This document shows positions 1-6,070 of a stretch of 6,070 nucleotides of DNA, in pieces. The translations under genes and the position numbers were made by a program. Origin of the DNA: an uncultured bacterium (GTDB lineage Bacteria; Cyanobacteriota; Vampirovibrionia; Gastranaerophilales; Gastranaerophilaceae); contig URRM01000089.1 in the NCBI GenBank assembly GCA_900550295.1, forward strand, positions 1 through 6,070, in the 5' to 3' direction. Position 1 is the stretch's first letter; each line of letters begins with the position of its first letter. Below the pieces are notes generated by a model. That model did no database searches, was not told where the DNA came from, and saw nothing but the letters and a program-made list of their open reading frames with translations.

Positions 1-432
1 CATATCTGCTTCAACAACGATGTTGCCATCAACCATACCAACACCGTGAGATTTTCCGATAGGACCTTTTAATTTTTGTAATTCAATTCTCATATCTAAT
101 CTGTCACCAGGGCGAACAATACCTTTGAATCTGGCATTTTCGATACCTGCAAATAAAGCCAATTTTCCTTGGAATTTCTCTATTGATAACAAGATTGGAG
201 CTGAACATTGAGCCATAGCTTCAATCTGTAAAACCCCGGGCATAATTGGATTATTTGGGAAGTGACCTTGAAAGAAAGGTTCATTCCAGGTTAAATTTTT
301 ATAACCTACAGCATATTCACCGGCTACACATTCTGTAATTCTATCTACTAATAAGAATGGGTATCTGTGAGGAATTAACTCCAGAATTTGTTGTGAGTCA
401 TATGTTAATATTGTTTTTTGCTCGTCTGTCAT
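1..432 (-). CDS. fabZ: 3-hydroxyacyl-ACP dehydratase FabZ (3' end cut by window edge)
   Basis: FabZ dehydrates (3R)-hydroxyacyl-ACP to trans-2-enoyl-ACP in the type II fatty acid cycle, in the cytosol. The 144 visible codons show the family hallmarks: PHRYPFLLVDRI at residues 21-32, then GHFPNNPIMPGVLQIEAMAQ at 56-75. The latter contains the catalytic His57 and Glu71, spaced as in the single hot-dog-fold family. The reading frame is open to base 1, and the usual family length of roughly 140-160 residues implies that only a few C-terminal residues are missing. The ATG at 432 is set by a strong TAAGGAG site 7 bases upstream and by the position of the HRYPFLLVD motif. It lies 11 bases downstream of lpxC. 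A fabZ beside lpx genes is a common arrangement: FabZ and the Lpx acyltransferases draw on the same hydroxyacyl-ACP pool. FabA is unlikely because of the motif and the lpx context. Confidence 0.96.
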   Translation of the reverse strand, partial: MTDEQKTILTYDSQQILELIPHRYPFLLVDRITECVAGEYAVGYKNLTWNEPFFQGHFPNNPIMPGVLQIEAMAQCSAPILLSIEKFQGKLALFAGIENARFKGIVRPGDRLDMRIELQKLKGPIGKSHGVGMVDGNIVVEADM

Positions 433-439
433 TTTTATG

Positions 440-446
440 CTCCTTA
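440..446 (-). promoter_or_regulatory. Shine-Dalgarno site of fabZ containing the lpxC stop codon
   Basis: On the minus strand the bases read TAAGGAG, and the first three are the TAA stop of lpxC. The site ends 7 bases before the fabZ ATG. A terminating lpxC ribosome therefore sits directly on the fabZ ribosome-binding site, which suggests translational coupling of the two genes. The overlap is seen directly; the coupling is inferred. Confidence 0.8.
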
Positions 447-1259
447 TTCGCATCTGATTAACTTAGTTTTTAGTTTTAGCGCTGTTTTTACGTGAACGGC
501 ATGTCCTGCTTCTTTAGCGATAATTTGCGCTTTTAAGTGTAATGGATTAACACCTGTTAAGTATAAATCACCAATTATATCCAAAATTTTGTGTTTAATT
601 GGTTCTCTATCACTTCTTAACTTAGTAGTGTAACCTCCATCATCTGTAAAGCCTACAGTGTTTTCTTGTGTAACCCCTTTTGCATATCCAAAGAATTGGA
701 ATTTTTTAAGGTCGTGCAAGAAACCAAAAGTTCTGGCTTCAATGATTTCATTTTGATTTTTTACAGTAAAACTAGCCCAACGATTTTTCATATCAGGGTG
801 GTCATAATTTACGCCGTATGAAATTCTCAATTCTTCATCAGGTACGATTACAACGTGAGTTTTACCGTTTAAATATGAAACGGGTTCTAAAAGTGTATAA
901 TAAACAGGTTTAGACTTTTCTATACCAACCTTTTTAAATGCTTTAACCCATTCATAAGAACTTCCATCAAGAACAGGCATTTCAGGTTTGTCAATGTAAA
1001 CATCAATAGAATCAATGTTACAAAACGCACAAGCTGCCATAAAGTGTTCAATAAGCATAACTTGACGATTACCGCTTCCTATACAAACACAGTGACTTGT
1101 AGAAGAAACATTATCCACATCAGCAACGATTGCATCATCATAACCATCTAAATAGAATTTGATTTTACCTGATGTAGAAGGTTTGATTAGCACGTTACAT
1201 TCATGATTTTTCATCAATGTATTGCCTTTTATAGATAGTTCTTTTTTGATTGTAGCCAT
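444..1259 (-). CDS. lpxC: UDP-3-O-acyl-N-acetylglucosamine deacetylase LpxC
   Basis: LpxC is the zinc amidase that removes acetyl from UDP-3-O-acyl-GlcNAc, the committed step of lipid A synthesis, in the cytosol. The 271 residues span both family domains, somewhat shorter than the roughly 300 of E. coli. Visible signatures are Glu71-His72 in LIEHFMAA (general base and first zinc ligand), PEMPVLDGSS at 92-101, ARTFGF at 175-180 (Thr177), GVTQEN at 195-200, HKILDIIGDL at 223-232 (zinc ligands His223 and Asp227) and AGH at 251-253 (His253). All catalytic residues are therefore present. The oddity is the N-terminus: the usual GxGLHxG motif is replaced by GNTLMKN at 12-18, so its conserved histidine is absent. 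The ATG start lies 10 bases after the lpxD stop, preceded only by a weak AAGAG-like site. In E. coli, LpxC level is controlled by FtsH proteolysis through its C-terminal tail; the short KLIRCE end here does not resemble that tail. Confidence 0.95.
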   Translation of the reverse strand: MATIKKELSIKGNTLMKNHECNVLIKPSTSGKIKFYLDGYDDAIVADVDNVSSTSHCVCIGSGNRQVMLIEHFMAACAFCNIDSIDVYIDKPEMPVLDGSSYEWVKAFKKVGIEKSKPVYYTLLEPVSYLNGKTHVVIVPDEELRISYGVNYDHPDMKNRWASFTVKNQNEIIEARTFGFLHDLKKFQFFGYAKGVTQENTVGFTDDGGYTTKLRSDREPIKHKILDIIGDLYLTGVNPLHLKAQIIAKEAGHAVHVKTALKLKTKLIRCE

Positions 1260-1269
1260 TACTTTACTC

Positions 1270-2364
1270 TTAGTTTTCTTCTGTATCTTCTAAAAATGTT
1301 TTTAACATTGGTTCGTATTTTTTGAATTTAGCAATTAATTCACCGGCATCTTTCATAGTTTTTAATTGTTTGATAAATTCTTTTCTTGGAACGGCTGGAG
1401 TACCAACTACGATTGATTTTTCAGGGAATGATTTACTTACACCTGCTGCTGCTGCAACGATGCTATCGCTTCCAATGCTGATGTGATCTGCTAAACCTGC
1501 TTGACCGGCGATTACTACACGGTCACCGATTACACAGCTACCGGCAATACCAACTTGAGAAACAATCATACAACCTTTACCAATTCGGCAATTGTGACCA
1601 ATCATAACCAAGTCATCAATTTTTGTATCATCGCCTATCATAGTGTTTTCAATTGTACCTCTGTCGATTGTTGTATTAGCACCAATTTCAACGTTGTTGC
1701 CGATTACAACTGAACCAAGTGATGGAATTTTAAAGATTTTTTGTTCTTTGTTTTCCATTTTGATTTCGCCGTCTTTTCTGGCTTGTTCAATATTATCAGG
1801 ATTTTCAGTTACAAAGCTGAAACCGTCTGCGCCTAAAGATACACCGTGGTGTAAAATACAATGATCACCAACTACAACTCTGTCACCGATGTTTACACCT
1901 GCGTGGAAGAAACAGTTTGCACCGATTTTTGCGTTGTTACCGATGTATGAATTTGGTAAAATTTTTGTATTTTCGCCAACTACAGCACCCTTTGAAATTA
2001 CTACGTTAGCACCAATTGAAGCGCTTTCTGCAACTTTAGCTTCTGGGTGAATAACTGCAGATGGGTGGTAGCCATCGTTAACTCTAGGTTCTTCGTAGAA
2101 TAATGTTAATAATTTCATCATAGCAAGTCTTGGTCTTTCAACTTCAATAGTTGTAACGCCTTCAAGATTTACTCCTAATGGAACTAAAACAGCTTTTGCT
2201 TTTGATTTTGCTACGTTTCCGATTTCTTCTTCACTTAATGCTAAAGCTAACATATGTTCGTCACATAGCAATGGTGGTGCTATCATTTGAATTTTTGCAT
2301 CTTCAACTTTTGTTAGCATACCGCCTACGATTTGCGAAATTTCTTCTACTGAAAATTCCTTCAT
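1270..2364 (-). CDS. lpxD: UDP-3-O-(3-hydroxyacyl)glucosamine N-acyltransferase LpxD
   Basis: LpxD transfers a second 3-hydroxyacyl chain from ACP to the amine freed by LpxC. It is a cytosolic homotrimer. Residues 1-100 form the N-terminal uridine-binding domain (starts with the SVEEISQIVGG segment). From about 103 (VIHPEAKVAESASIGANV) to 320 there are hexapeptide repeats of the [IV]G type that build a left-handed beta-helix, including GADGF at 178-182, ANTTIDRG at 229-236 and IGHNCRIG at 255-262 with the expected catalytic His257. The tail from 326 is helical and charged, as in the family. Length is 364 against about 340 in E. coli. The excess is a strongly charged insertion near 185-211 between GADGFSF and KIPSLGSV. 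LpxA is excluded by the extra N-terminal domain and the GADGF and TTIDRG motifs. The ATG at 2364 follows a strong AAAGGAG site 9 bases upstream. It lies 23 bases after the adenylyltransferase gene and 10 bases before lpxC. Confidence 0.95.
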   Translation of the reverse strand: MKEFSVEEISQIVGGMLTKVEDAKIQMIAPPLLCDEHMLALALSEEEIGNVAKSKAKAVLVPLGVNLEGVTTIEVERPRLAMMKLLTLFYEEPRVNDGYHPSAVIHPEAKVAESASIGANVVISKGAVVGENTKILPNSYIGNNAKIGANCFFHAGVNIGDRVVVGDHCILHHGVSLGADGFSFVTENPDNIEQARKDGEIKMENKEQKIFKIPSLGSVVIGNNVEIGANTTIDRGTIENTMIGDDTKIDDLVMIGHNCRIGKGCMIVSQVGIAGSCVIGDRVVIAGQAGLADHISIGSDSIVAAAAGVSKSFPEKSIVVGTPAVPRKEFIKQLKTMKDAGELIAKFKKYEPMLKTFLEDTEEN

Positions 2365-2373
2365 TCTTTTGTT

Positions 2374-2380
2374 CTCCTTT
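2374..2380 (-). promoter_or_regulatory. Strong Shine-Dalgarno site of lpxD
   Basis: The minus strand reads AAAGGAG here, ending 9 bases before the lpxD ATG at 2364. It fixes that ATG as the start and is among the better ribosome-binding sites of the operon, so LpxD translation probably does not depend on the gene before it. Confidence 0.75.
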
Positions 2381-2387
2381 TATATAA

Positions 2388-2863
2388 TTATGAATGTTTC
2401 ATTTTTTCTATTGTCGATGTGGTTGATTTTCCTTGAACAAATTCAATGAATTTTACATTTATATGGTTTTTCAAAATCACATCTTTTTCTTCTTTTGGAA
2501 GTGTTTCTAGGGTATAATCTGCCCCTTTTGTATGAAAGTCAGGCTTTATACGATCTAACAACTCGCAAGGTGACTTCTCATCAAATATTACCACATAATC
2601 GACACAAGATAAAGCACATAATATTTCAGCACGGTCTAATTCAGTGTTTATAGGGCGATTTTCCCCTTTATTTTTCTTAACAGAAACGTCTGAATTTAAC
2701 ATTACAACTGAAACATCTGCAACTTCTTTTGTTTTTTGTAAGTATCTTACATGTCCTACGTGCAAAATATCATAGCAACCGTTTGTTGTTACAACTGTTT
2801 TACCTTTTCTTTGCAAATCTCTAACGATTGCAACAATATCATCTTGTGTAACGAGTTTTCCCA

Positions 2864-2864
<1 letters not shown>
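2388..2864 (-). CDS. rfaE2: D-glycero-beta-D-manno-heptose 1-phosphate adenylyltransferase (stand-alone RfaE2/HldE C-terminal type)
   Basis: This is a cytosolic nucleotidyltransferase predicted to join heptose 1-phosphate and ATP into ADP-heptose, the precursor of LPS inner core. The 158-residue protein matches the C-terminal half of E. coli HldE as a separate polypeptide. Motifs are TTNGCYDILHVGHVRYL at 26-42 with the HxGH nucleotide site (His35, His38), LNSDVSV at 56-62, KGENRPIN at 66-73, DRAEILCAL at 78-86, VDYVVIF at 88-94, KPDFHTKGADY at 107-117 and GKSTTSTI at 145-152. The kinase half (HldA/RfaE1) is not in the window and should lie elsewhere. I chose the ATG at 2864 because it gives a normal N-terminus, follows a G-rich stretch and overlaps the asd stop in TAATG. 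A TTG at 2897 would add 11 residues and run into asd. Related cytidylyltransferases (glycerol-3-phosphate type) are a less likely alternative, given the motif wording and lpx neighbours. Confidence 0.87.
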
Positions 2865-3880
<1,016 letters not shown>

Positions 3881-3899
3881 TTCAAATGTTTCCTTTAAA

Positions 3900-4646
3900 T
3901 TATAAAATGTTATCTAATCCGTAAGTAAAGTTTTTGTGTTCATATGCATATTTTACAGCCATCATAACCCCAGGCATATAGCAAGTTCTATTTGTTGAAT
4001 CATGTCTGATTGAAAGAATTTGCCCGTCAGAGCCAAATAAAACCTCTTGAGAAGCCATATAACCAGGCATTCTAACCGAATGAATGTGAATATTATCGTA
4101 TGAATTTGCGCCTCTTGCGCCTTCAATAGTTTCTGTTTCTTCGCAATTTCCTGTTGTAAACGACTTGTTTGCCTCTGCCATAAGTTGCGCTGTTTTTACT
4201 GCTGTACCTGAAGGTGCATCCTTCTTTTGATTGTGATGAAGTTCAATAATTTCAGCATTATCAAAATATTTTGCAGCCATTTGAGCGAATTTCATCATTA
4301 AAACGGCACCTGTTGAGAAGTTTGGAGCGATAAAGCAAGCAACTTTATTCTTTTCAGAAAGTTGTTTTAATTCTTCAATTTGTTCATCCTTCAAACCTGT
4401 TGTACCGATTACAATATTAATACCATTATTCAAACAATATAAAGCGTTTTCATAAATTGATTTTGGTTGTGTAAAATCGACTAAAATATCAATTTCTTTC
4501 GATTTATGAGCCTCTTCAATTGAAGAGAATTCACCGTTCACAATATCAATTTTTGCAACCAATTCGGTTCCAGCATCTGAATTAACCGCTTTAACAACTT
4601 CTTGTCCCATTCTTCCGTTTGCACCGCAAACTGCAACTTTTATCAT
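3900..4646 (-). CDS. dapB: 4-hydroxy-tetrahydrodipicolinate reductase DapB
   Basis: DapB reduces hydroxy-tetrahydrodipicolinate to tetrahydrodipicolinate with NAD(P)H, in the route to meso-diaminopimelate and lysine. The 248 residues cover the N-terminal Rossmann domain (GANGRMG at 8-14, VDFTQP at 56-61, GTTG at 81-84, APNFSTGAVLMM at 107-118). The C-terminal domain has the ELHHNQKKDAPSGTA signature at 135-149, with catalytic His137 and Lys141. It is followed by GARG at 176-179, IHSVRMPG at 188-195 and RHDSTNR at 214-220. The ATG at 4646 has an AGAGG site 8 bases upstream and starts right before the Rossmann motif. It is the first gene of the minus-strand operon. The SQEVLFG, R.CYMPGV and YGL..IL segments resemble cyanobacterial DapB as I remember it, the main taxonomic hint in this window. 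That similarity is recalled, not searched. Confidence 0.97.
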   Translation of the reverse strand: MIKVAVCGANGRMGQEVVKAVNSDAGTELVAKIDIVNGEFSSIEEAHKSKEIDILVDFTQPKSIYENALYCLNNGINIVIGTTGLKDEQIEELKQLSEKNKVACFIAPNFSTGAVLMMKFAQMAAKYFDNAEIIELHHNQKKDAPSGTAVKTAQLMAEANKSFTTGNCEETETIEGARGANSYDNIHIHSVRMPGYMASQEVLFGSDGQILSIRHDSTNRTCYMPGVMMAVKYAYEHKNFTYGLDNIL

Positions 4647-4667
4647 AAAATCTACCTCTTTTCATTA

Positions 4668-4696
4668 ATTTTACTTAAAATATGGCAAATTTTCAA
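4668..4696 (-). promoter_or_regulatory. Predicted sigma70-type promoter of the dapB-asd-rfaE2-lpxD-lpxC-fabZ operon
   Basis: On the minus strand the -35 TTGAAA (4696-4691) and -10 TAAAAT (4673-4668) are separated by exactly 17 bases, each matching consensus at five of six positions. Transcription would start near 4661-4662, giving a leader of about 15 bases that opens almost directly into the AGAGG ribosome-binding site (4659-4655). No comparably obvious promoter is seen in the tight gaps further down the operon, so this is the likely main promoter of all six genes. No operator-like symmetry is evident. Confidence 0.72.
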
Positions 4697-4701
4697 ATAT
4701 A

Positions 4702-4710
4702 TGTTAAGAT
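4702..4710 (+). promoter_or_regulatory. Possible extended -10 promoter of rnhC giving a leaderless transcript
   Basis: TGTTAAGAT fits the TGn-plus-hexamer pattern of an extended -10 element (hexamer 4/6) and ends 6 bases before the rnhC ATG, so the transcript would start at or within a base of the start codon. An alternative pair, TTAAAA (4675-4680) and TATATG (4698-4703) with a 17-base spacer, would start about 7 bases earlier. Both are weak in this AT-rich gap. Either one overlaps the divergent dapB promoter. Confidence 0.35.
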
Positions 4711-4716
4711 TTTAAT

Positions 4717-5358
4717 ATGGAAGAAAAATTTATTACACACATTGGAACAGACGAATCAGGAAAAGGTGATTTCTTTGGACCGCTTGTCATTGCAGGCGTT
4801 ATGGTAGACGAGAAAACAGCCAAACTTTTTGCTGAACTAAAAATTAGAGATTCAAAAACAATTACGGATAAAAGAATTTTAGAAATGGCAGAGCAAATTA
4901 AAAAGCATGCCGTATATTCAGTAATTGCAATCGGAAACCCTAAATACAACGAATTATATAAAAATTTTGCAAACTTAAACAAATTACTTGCTTGGGGACA
5001 TGCAAAAGCTATTGAAAATATTTTAGAAAAAAACATGTGCGAATACGCATTATCAGACAAATTTGGCGATGAAAGTTTAATCAAAAATGCACTTCAAAAA
5101 CGAGGACAAACCATCAGACTTGAACAAATGGTTCGAGCAGAAAGTGACATTGCCGTAGCTGCAGCAAGCGTTTTAGCCCGAGCAACCTTTGTTCAAAAAA
5201 TAAAGCAAATGGAACTTAATTATGGTTGTGATTTTCCAAAAGGTTGTAACTCAATAGTAAAAGATGCCGCAGCAAAATTCATATCAAAACACGGAAAAGA
5301 AAAGCTTATAGAAGTTTGCAAAGCTCACTTCAAAACATACAAAGAAGTATTATCTTAG
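4717..5358 (+). CDS. rnhC: Ribonuclease HIII, short form without the N-terminal substrate-binding domain
   Basis: RNase HIII cleaves the RNA strand of RNA:DNA hybrids, clearing R-loops and primers. The HIII signature GTDESGKGDFFGPLVIAG at 10-27 separates it from RNase HII, whose motif reads DExGRGxxxGP. The four acidic metal ligands are visible as Asp12, Glu13, Asp114 (in LSDKFGD) and Asp144 (in RAESDIAVAAASVLAR). Their spacing is close to that of the Bacillus enzyme as I recall it. Family members are usually about 300 residues, with a TBP-like N-terminal domain of some 80-90 residues. This one has 213 and begins only 11 residues before the catalytic motif. The missing domain is not nearby: an in-frame stop lies at 4705-4707, and only 70 bases separate it from divergent dapB. 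The ATG at 4717 has no Shine-Dalgarno sequence but is the only start that keeps the catalytic motif, since no other ATG lies between that stop and the motif. The gene stands alone. Confidence 0.9.
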   Translation: MEEKFITHIGTDESGKGDFFGPLVIAGVMVDEKTAKLFAELKIRDSKTITDKRILEMAEQIKKHAVYSVIAIGNPKYNELYKNFANLNKLLAWGHAKAIENILEKNMCEYALSDKFGDESLIKNALQKRGQTIRLEQMVRAESDIAVAAASVLARATFVQKIKQMELNYGCDFPKGCNSIVKDAAAKFISKHGKEKLIEVCKAHFKTYKEVLS

Positions 5359-5398
5359 TAGAAACTGATAATTATTTTCATATTTCTTAATAAACCTC
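5359..5398. other. Short AT-rich spacer after rnhC with no clear terminator
   Basis: The bases between the rnhC stop and the next promoter are AT-rich. I see no GC-rich stem followed by a T run, so read-through from rnhC into the rubrerythrin gene is possible unless termination is factor-dependent. Confidence 0.5.
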
Positions 5399-5427
5399 TT
5401 GCCAATTGATTTTTTATATATTATAAT
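5399..5427 (+). promoter_or_regulatory. Near-consensus sigma70-type promoter of the rubrerythrin gene
   Basis: The -35 TTGCCA (5399-5404, five of six) and the -10 TATAAT (5422-5427, perfect) are separated by 17 bases. Transcription would start near 5434, giving a leader of about 29 bases that contains an AAGGA ribosome-binding site (5451-5455) 7 bases before the ATG. This is the strongest promoter in the window, in keeping with an abundant defence protein. Both elements overlap the arms of an inverted repeat, which suggests control by a repressor. Confidence 0.8.
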
Positions 5428-5432
5428 TGGCA
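5400..5432. repeat. Perfect 8-base inverted repeat straddling the rubrerythrin promoter (candidate operator)
   Basis: TGCCAATT (5400-5407) and AATTGGCA (5425-5432) are exact reverse complements separated by 17 bases, with arm centres 25 bases apart. The left arm covers most of the -35, and the right arm overlaps the end of the -10 and the bases after it. A dimeric or paired regulator bound here would block RNA polymerase. The symmetry is direct; the operator role is inferred. The AT-rich loop is also compatible with chance or with an RNA hairpin formed on read-through from rnhC. Confidence 0.5.
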
Positions 5433-5462
5433 TGTTAATATGAAACAAGAAAGGAATACGAT

Positions 5463-6005
5463 ATGAAATTTATATGTTCAGTATGCGGATATGTTCACGA
5501 GGGTAATGAAGCTCCTGAAAAATGCCCTCAATGCGGAGCTCCTGCAAGCAAATTTAATAAAGCCTCAGAAGGCGAAAAAACTTATGTTACAGAACACGTA
5601 GTTGGCGTAGCAAAAGGCGTTGATGCAGAAGTTTTACAAGGTTTAAGAGAAAACTTTAACGGCGAATGTACAGAAGTTGGTATGTACCTAGCAATGTCTA
5701 GAGTTGCTGAAAGAGAAGGTTTCCCTGAAATCGCTGATGCATTCAAAAGATATGCATTTGAAGAAGCAGAACACGCAGCTAAATTTGCTGAATTATTAGG
5801 TGAAGTAATCACTGACTCAACAAAGAAAAACTTGGAAATGAGAGCAGAAGCTGAATGTGGTGCTTGTACTGGTAAAATGGAAATCGCAAAAAGAGCTAAA
5901 GAACTTAACCTTGATGCAATCCATGATACAGTACACGAAATGGCTAAAGATGAAGCTCGCCACGGCAGAGGTTTCGATGGGCTATTGAAGAGATATTTTG
6001 CATAA
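5463..6005 (+). CDS. rbr: Reverse rubrerythrin (rubredoxin domain at the N-terminus), peroxide reductase
   Basis: This cytosolic non-haem iron protein is predicted to reduce hydrogen peroxide (and, in the best-studied clostridial relatives, oxygen) using electrons from NADH via a reductase partner. Residues 1-31 form a rubredoxin-like Fe(Cys)4 knuckle with Cys5, Cys8, Cys21 and Cys24. Residues from about 50 to 178 form the ferritin-like four-helix diiron domain: GECTEVGMYLAMSR at 67-80 (Glu68, Glu71), FEEAEHAAKFAE at 99-110 (Glu101, His104), NLEMRAEAECG at 123-133 and KDEARHGRGF at 162-171 (Glu164, His167). Domain order is opposite to classical rubrerythrin. The 180-residue length and wording match clostridial 'reverse rubrerythrin/NADH peroxidase' proteins as I recall them. 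The ATG at 5463 follows AAGGA by 7 bases. It has its own strong promoter and no partner gene beside it. Close similarity to clostridial proteins could reflect gene transfer between gut anaerobes, but that is untested. Confidence 0.94.
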   Translation: MKFICSVCGYVHEGNEAPEKCPQCGAPASKFNKASEGEKTYVTEHVVGVAKGVDAEVLQGLRENFNGECTEVGMYLAMSRVAEREGFPEIADAFKRYAFEEAEHAAKFAELLGEVITDSTKKNLEMRAEAECGACTGKMEIAKRAKELNLDAIHDTVHEMAKDEARHGRGFDGLLKRYFA

Positions 6006-6070
6006 GTCGTCTATATACTAAAGAGCAATTAATTACTAAATAACTATATGCGGTTAGGTTGATAAATCAA
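6006..6070. other. Right-edge spacer, nothing identifiable
   Basis: These AT-rich bases follow the rubrerythrin stop. I see no convincing terminator stem with a T run, no tRNA fold and no start of a gene. A short TTGAT-AA-ATCAA symmetry at the very edge (6059-6070) is too small to interpret. Confidence 0.5.

Noticed and set aside
1501..1864. Open frames on the plus strand across lpxD
   Set aside because: They are antisense shadows of the hexapeptide-repeat coding sequence, with low-complexity composition, no ribosome-binding site and no recognisable motif.
1500..2060. Short recurring motifs in the lpxD region that look like DNA repeats
   Set aside because: They encode the degenerate hexapeptide repeats of the LpxD beta-helix and are not identical at the DNA level; this is not a CRISPR or satellite repeat.
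4704..5084. A 126-codon minus-strand frame opposite rnhC
   Set aside because: It lies antisense to the conserved catalytic core of RNase HIII, shows no domain, and overlaps the divergent promoter region; it is best explained as a shadow.
5414..5426. A PerR-like box (TTATA-N3-TATAA) inside the rubrerythrin promoter
   Set aside because: The half-sites look similar, but the PerR consensus needs five bases between TTATA and TATAA, not three. Such AT symmetry is expected by chance around a TATAAT in AT-rich DNA.
5582..5812. A minus-strand frame opposite the rubrerythrin gene
   Set aside because: It is antisense to the conserved diiron helices and has a Ser/Ala/Asn-rich composition typical of a reverse reading of Glu/Ala/Lys-rich helices.
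6048..6070. A possible tRNA 5' end (GCGGTTAGG...) at the right edge
   Set aside because: No D-stem pairing or continuing cloverleaf can be shown before the window ends, and the resemblance is only to the first few bases.

Overview
The window is AT-rich bacterial chromosome with tightly packed genes. It most likely comes from an anaerobic, diderm (lipid A-making) bacterium. Three things suggest this: a lipid A/LPS gene block (fabZ, lpxC, lpxD, a heptose-phosphate adenylyltransferase), DAP-pathway genes (dapB, asd), and a rubrerythrin of the 'reverse' type typical of strict anaerobes. The DapB sequence carries stretches that I recall from cyanobacterial DapB (ELHHNQK..DAPSGTA, an R.CYMPGV segment, a C-terminal YGL..IL). 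With the low GC and the anaerobe-type oxidative defence, this points to a non-photosynthetic cyanobacterial relative such as Gastranaerophilales/Vampirovibrionia. That placement is inference from remembered motifs, not a search result.

Layout. Positions 1-4646 hold six minus-strand genes read as one apparent operon in the order dapB, asd, rfaE2-type adenylyltransferase, lpxD, lpxC, fabZ. Gaps are 19, -1, 23, 10 and 11 bases. The fabZ gene runs off the left edge just before its expected end, so the operon probably continues (lpxA is the usual next gene, but it is not visible). A good sigma70-type promoter (TTGAAA-17-TAAAAT) lies just upstream of dapB. The 70-base gap 4647-4716 is divergent: on its other side rnhC, a short RNase HIII lacking the usual N-terminal domain, reads to the right and may be translated from a leaderless or nearly leaderless mRNA. 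A 104-base gap (5359-5462) then carries a near-consensus promoter (TTGCCA-17-TATAAT) whose two elements overlap the arms of a perfect 8-base inverted repeat. This promoter drives the reverse rubrerythrin gene (5463-6005). The last 65 bases hold nothing I can name.

How the genes work together. The minus-strand operon is an envelope-precursor unit. DapB and Asd serve the aspartate/diaminopimelate route to peptidoglycan and lysine. LpxC and LpxD catalyse the committed deacetylation and the second acylation of lipid A synthesis. FabZ supplies acyl-ACP chains and competes for the hydroxyacyl-ACP used by LpxD. The adenylyltransferase makes ADP-heptose precursors for LPS core. The rnhC and rubrerythrin genes are unrelated single units for RNA:DNA hybrid removal and peroxide detoxification.

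I see no mobile element, CRISPR array, RNA gene or clearly novel system. The points worth a second look are the altered N-terminal motif of LpxC, the charged insertion in LpxD, the minimal RNase HIII and its missing ribosome-binding site, and the symmetric element on the rubrerythrin promoter.
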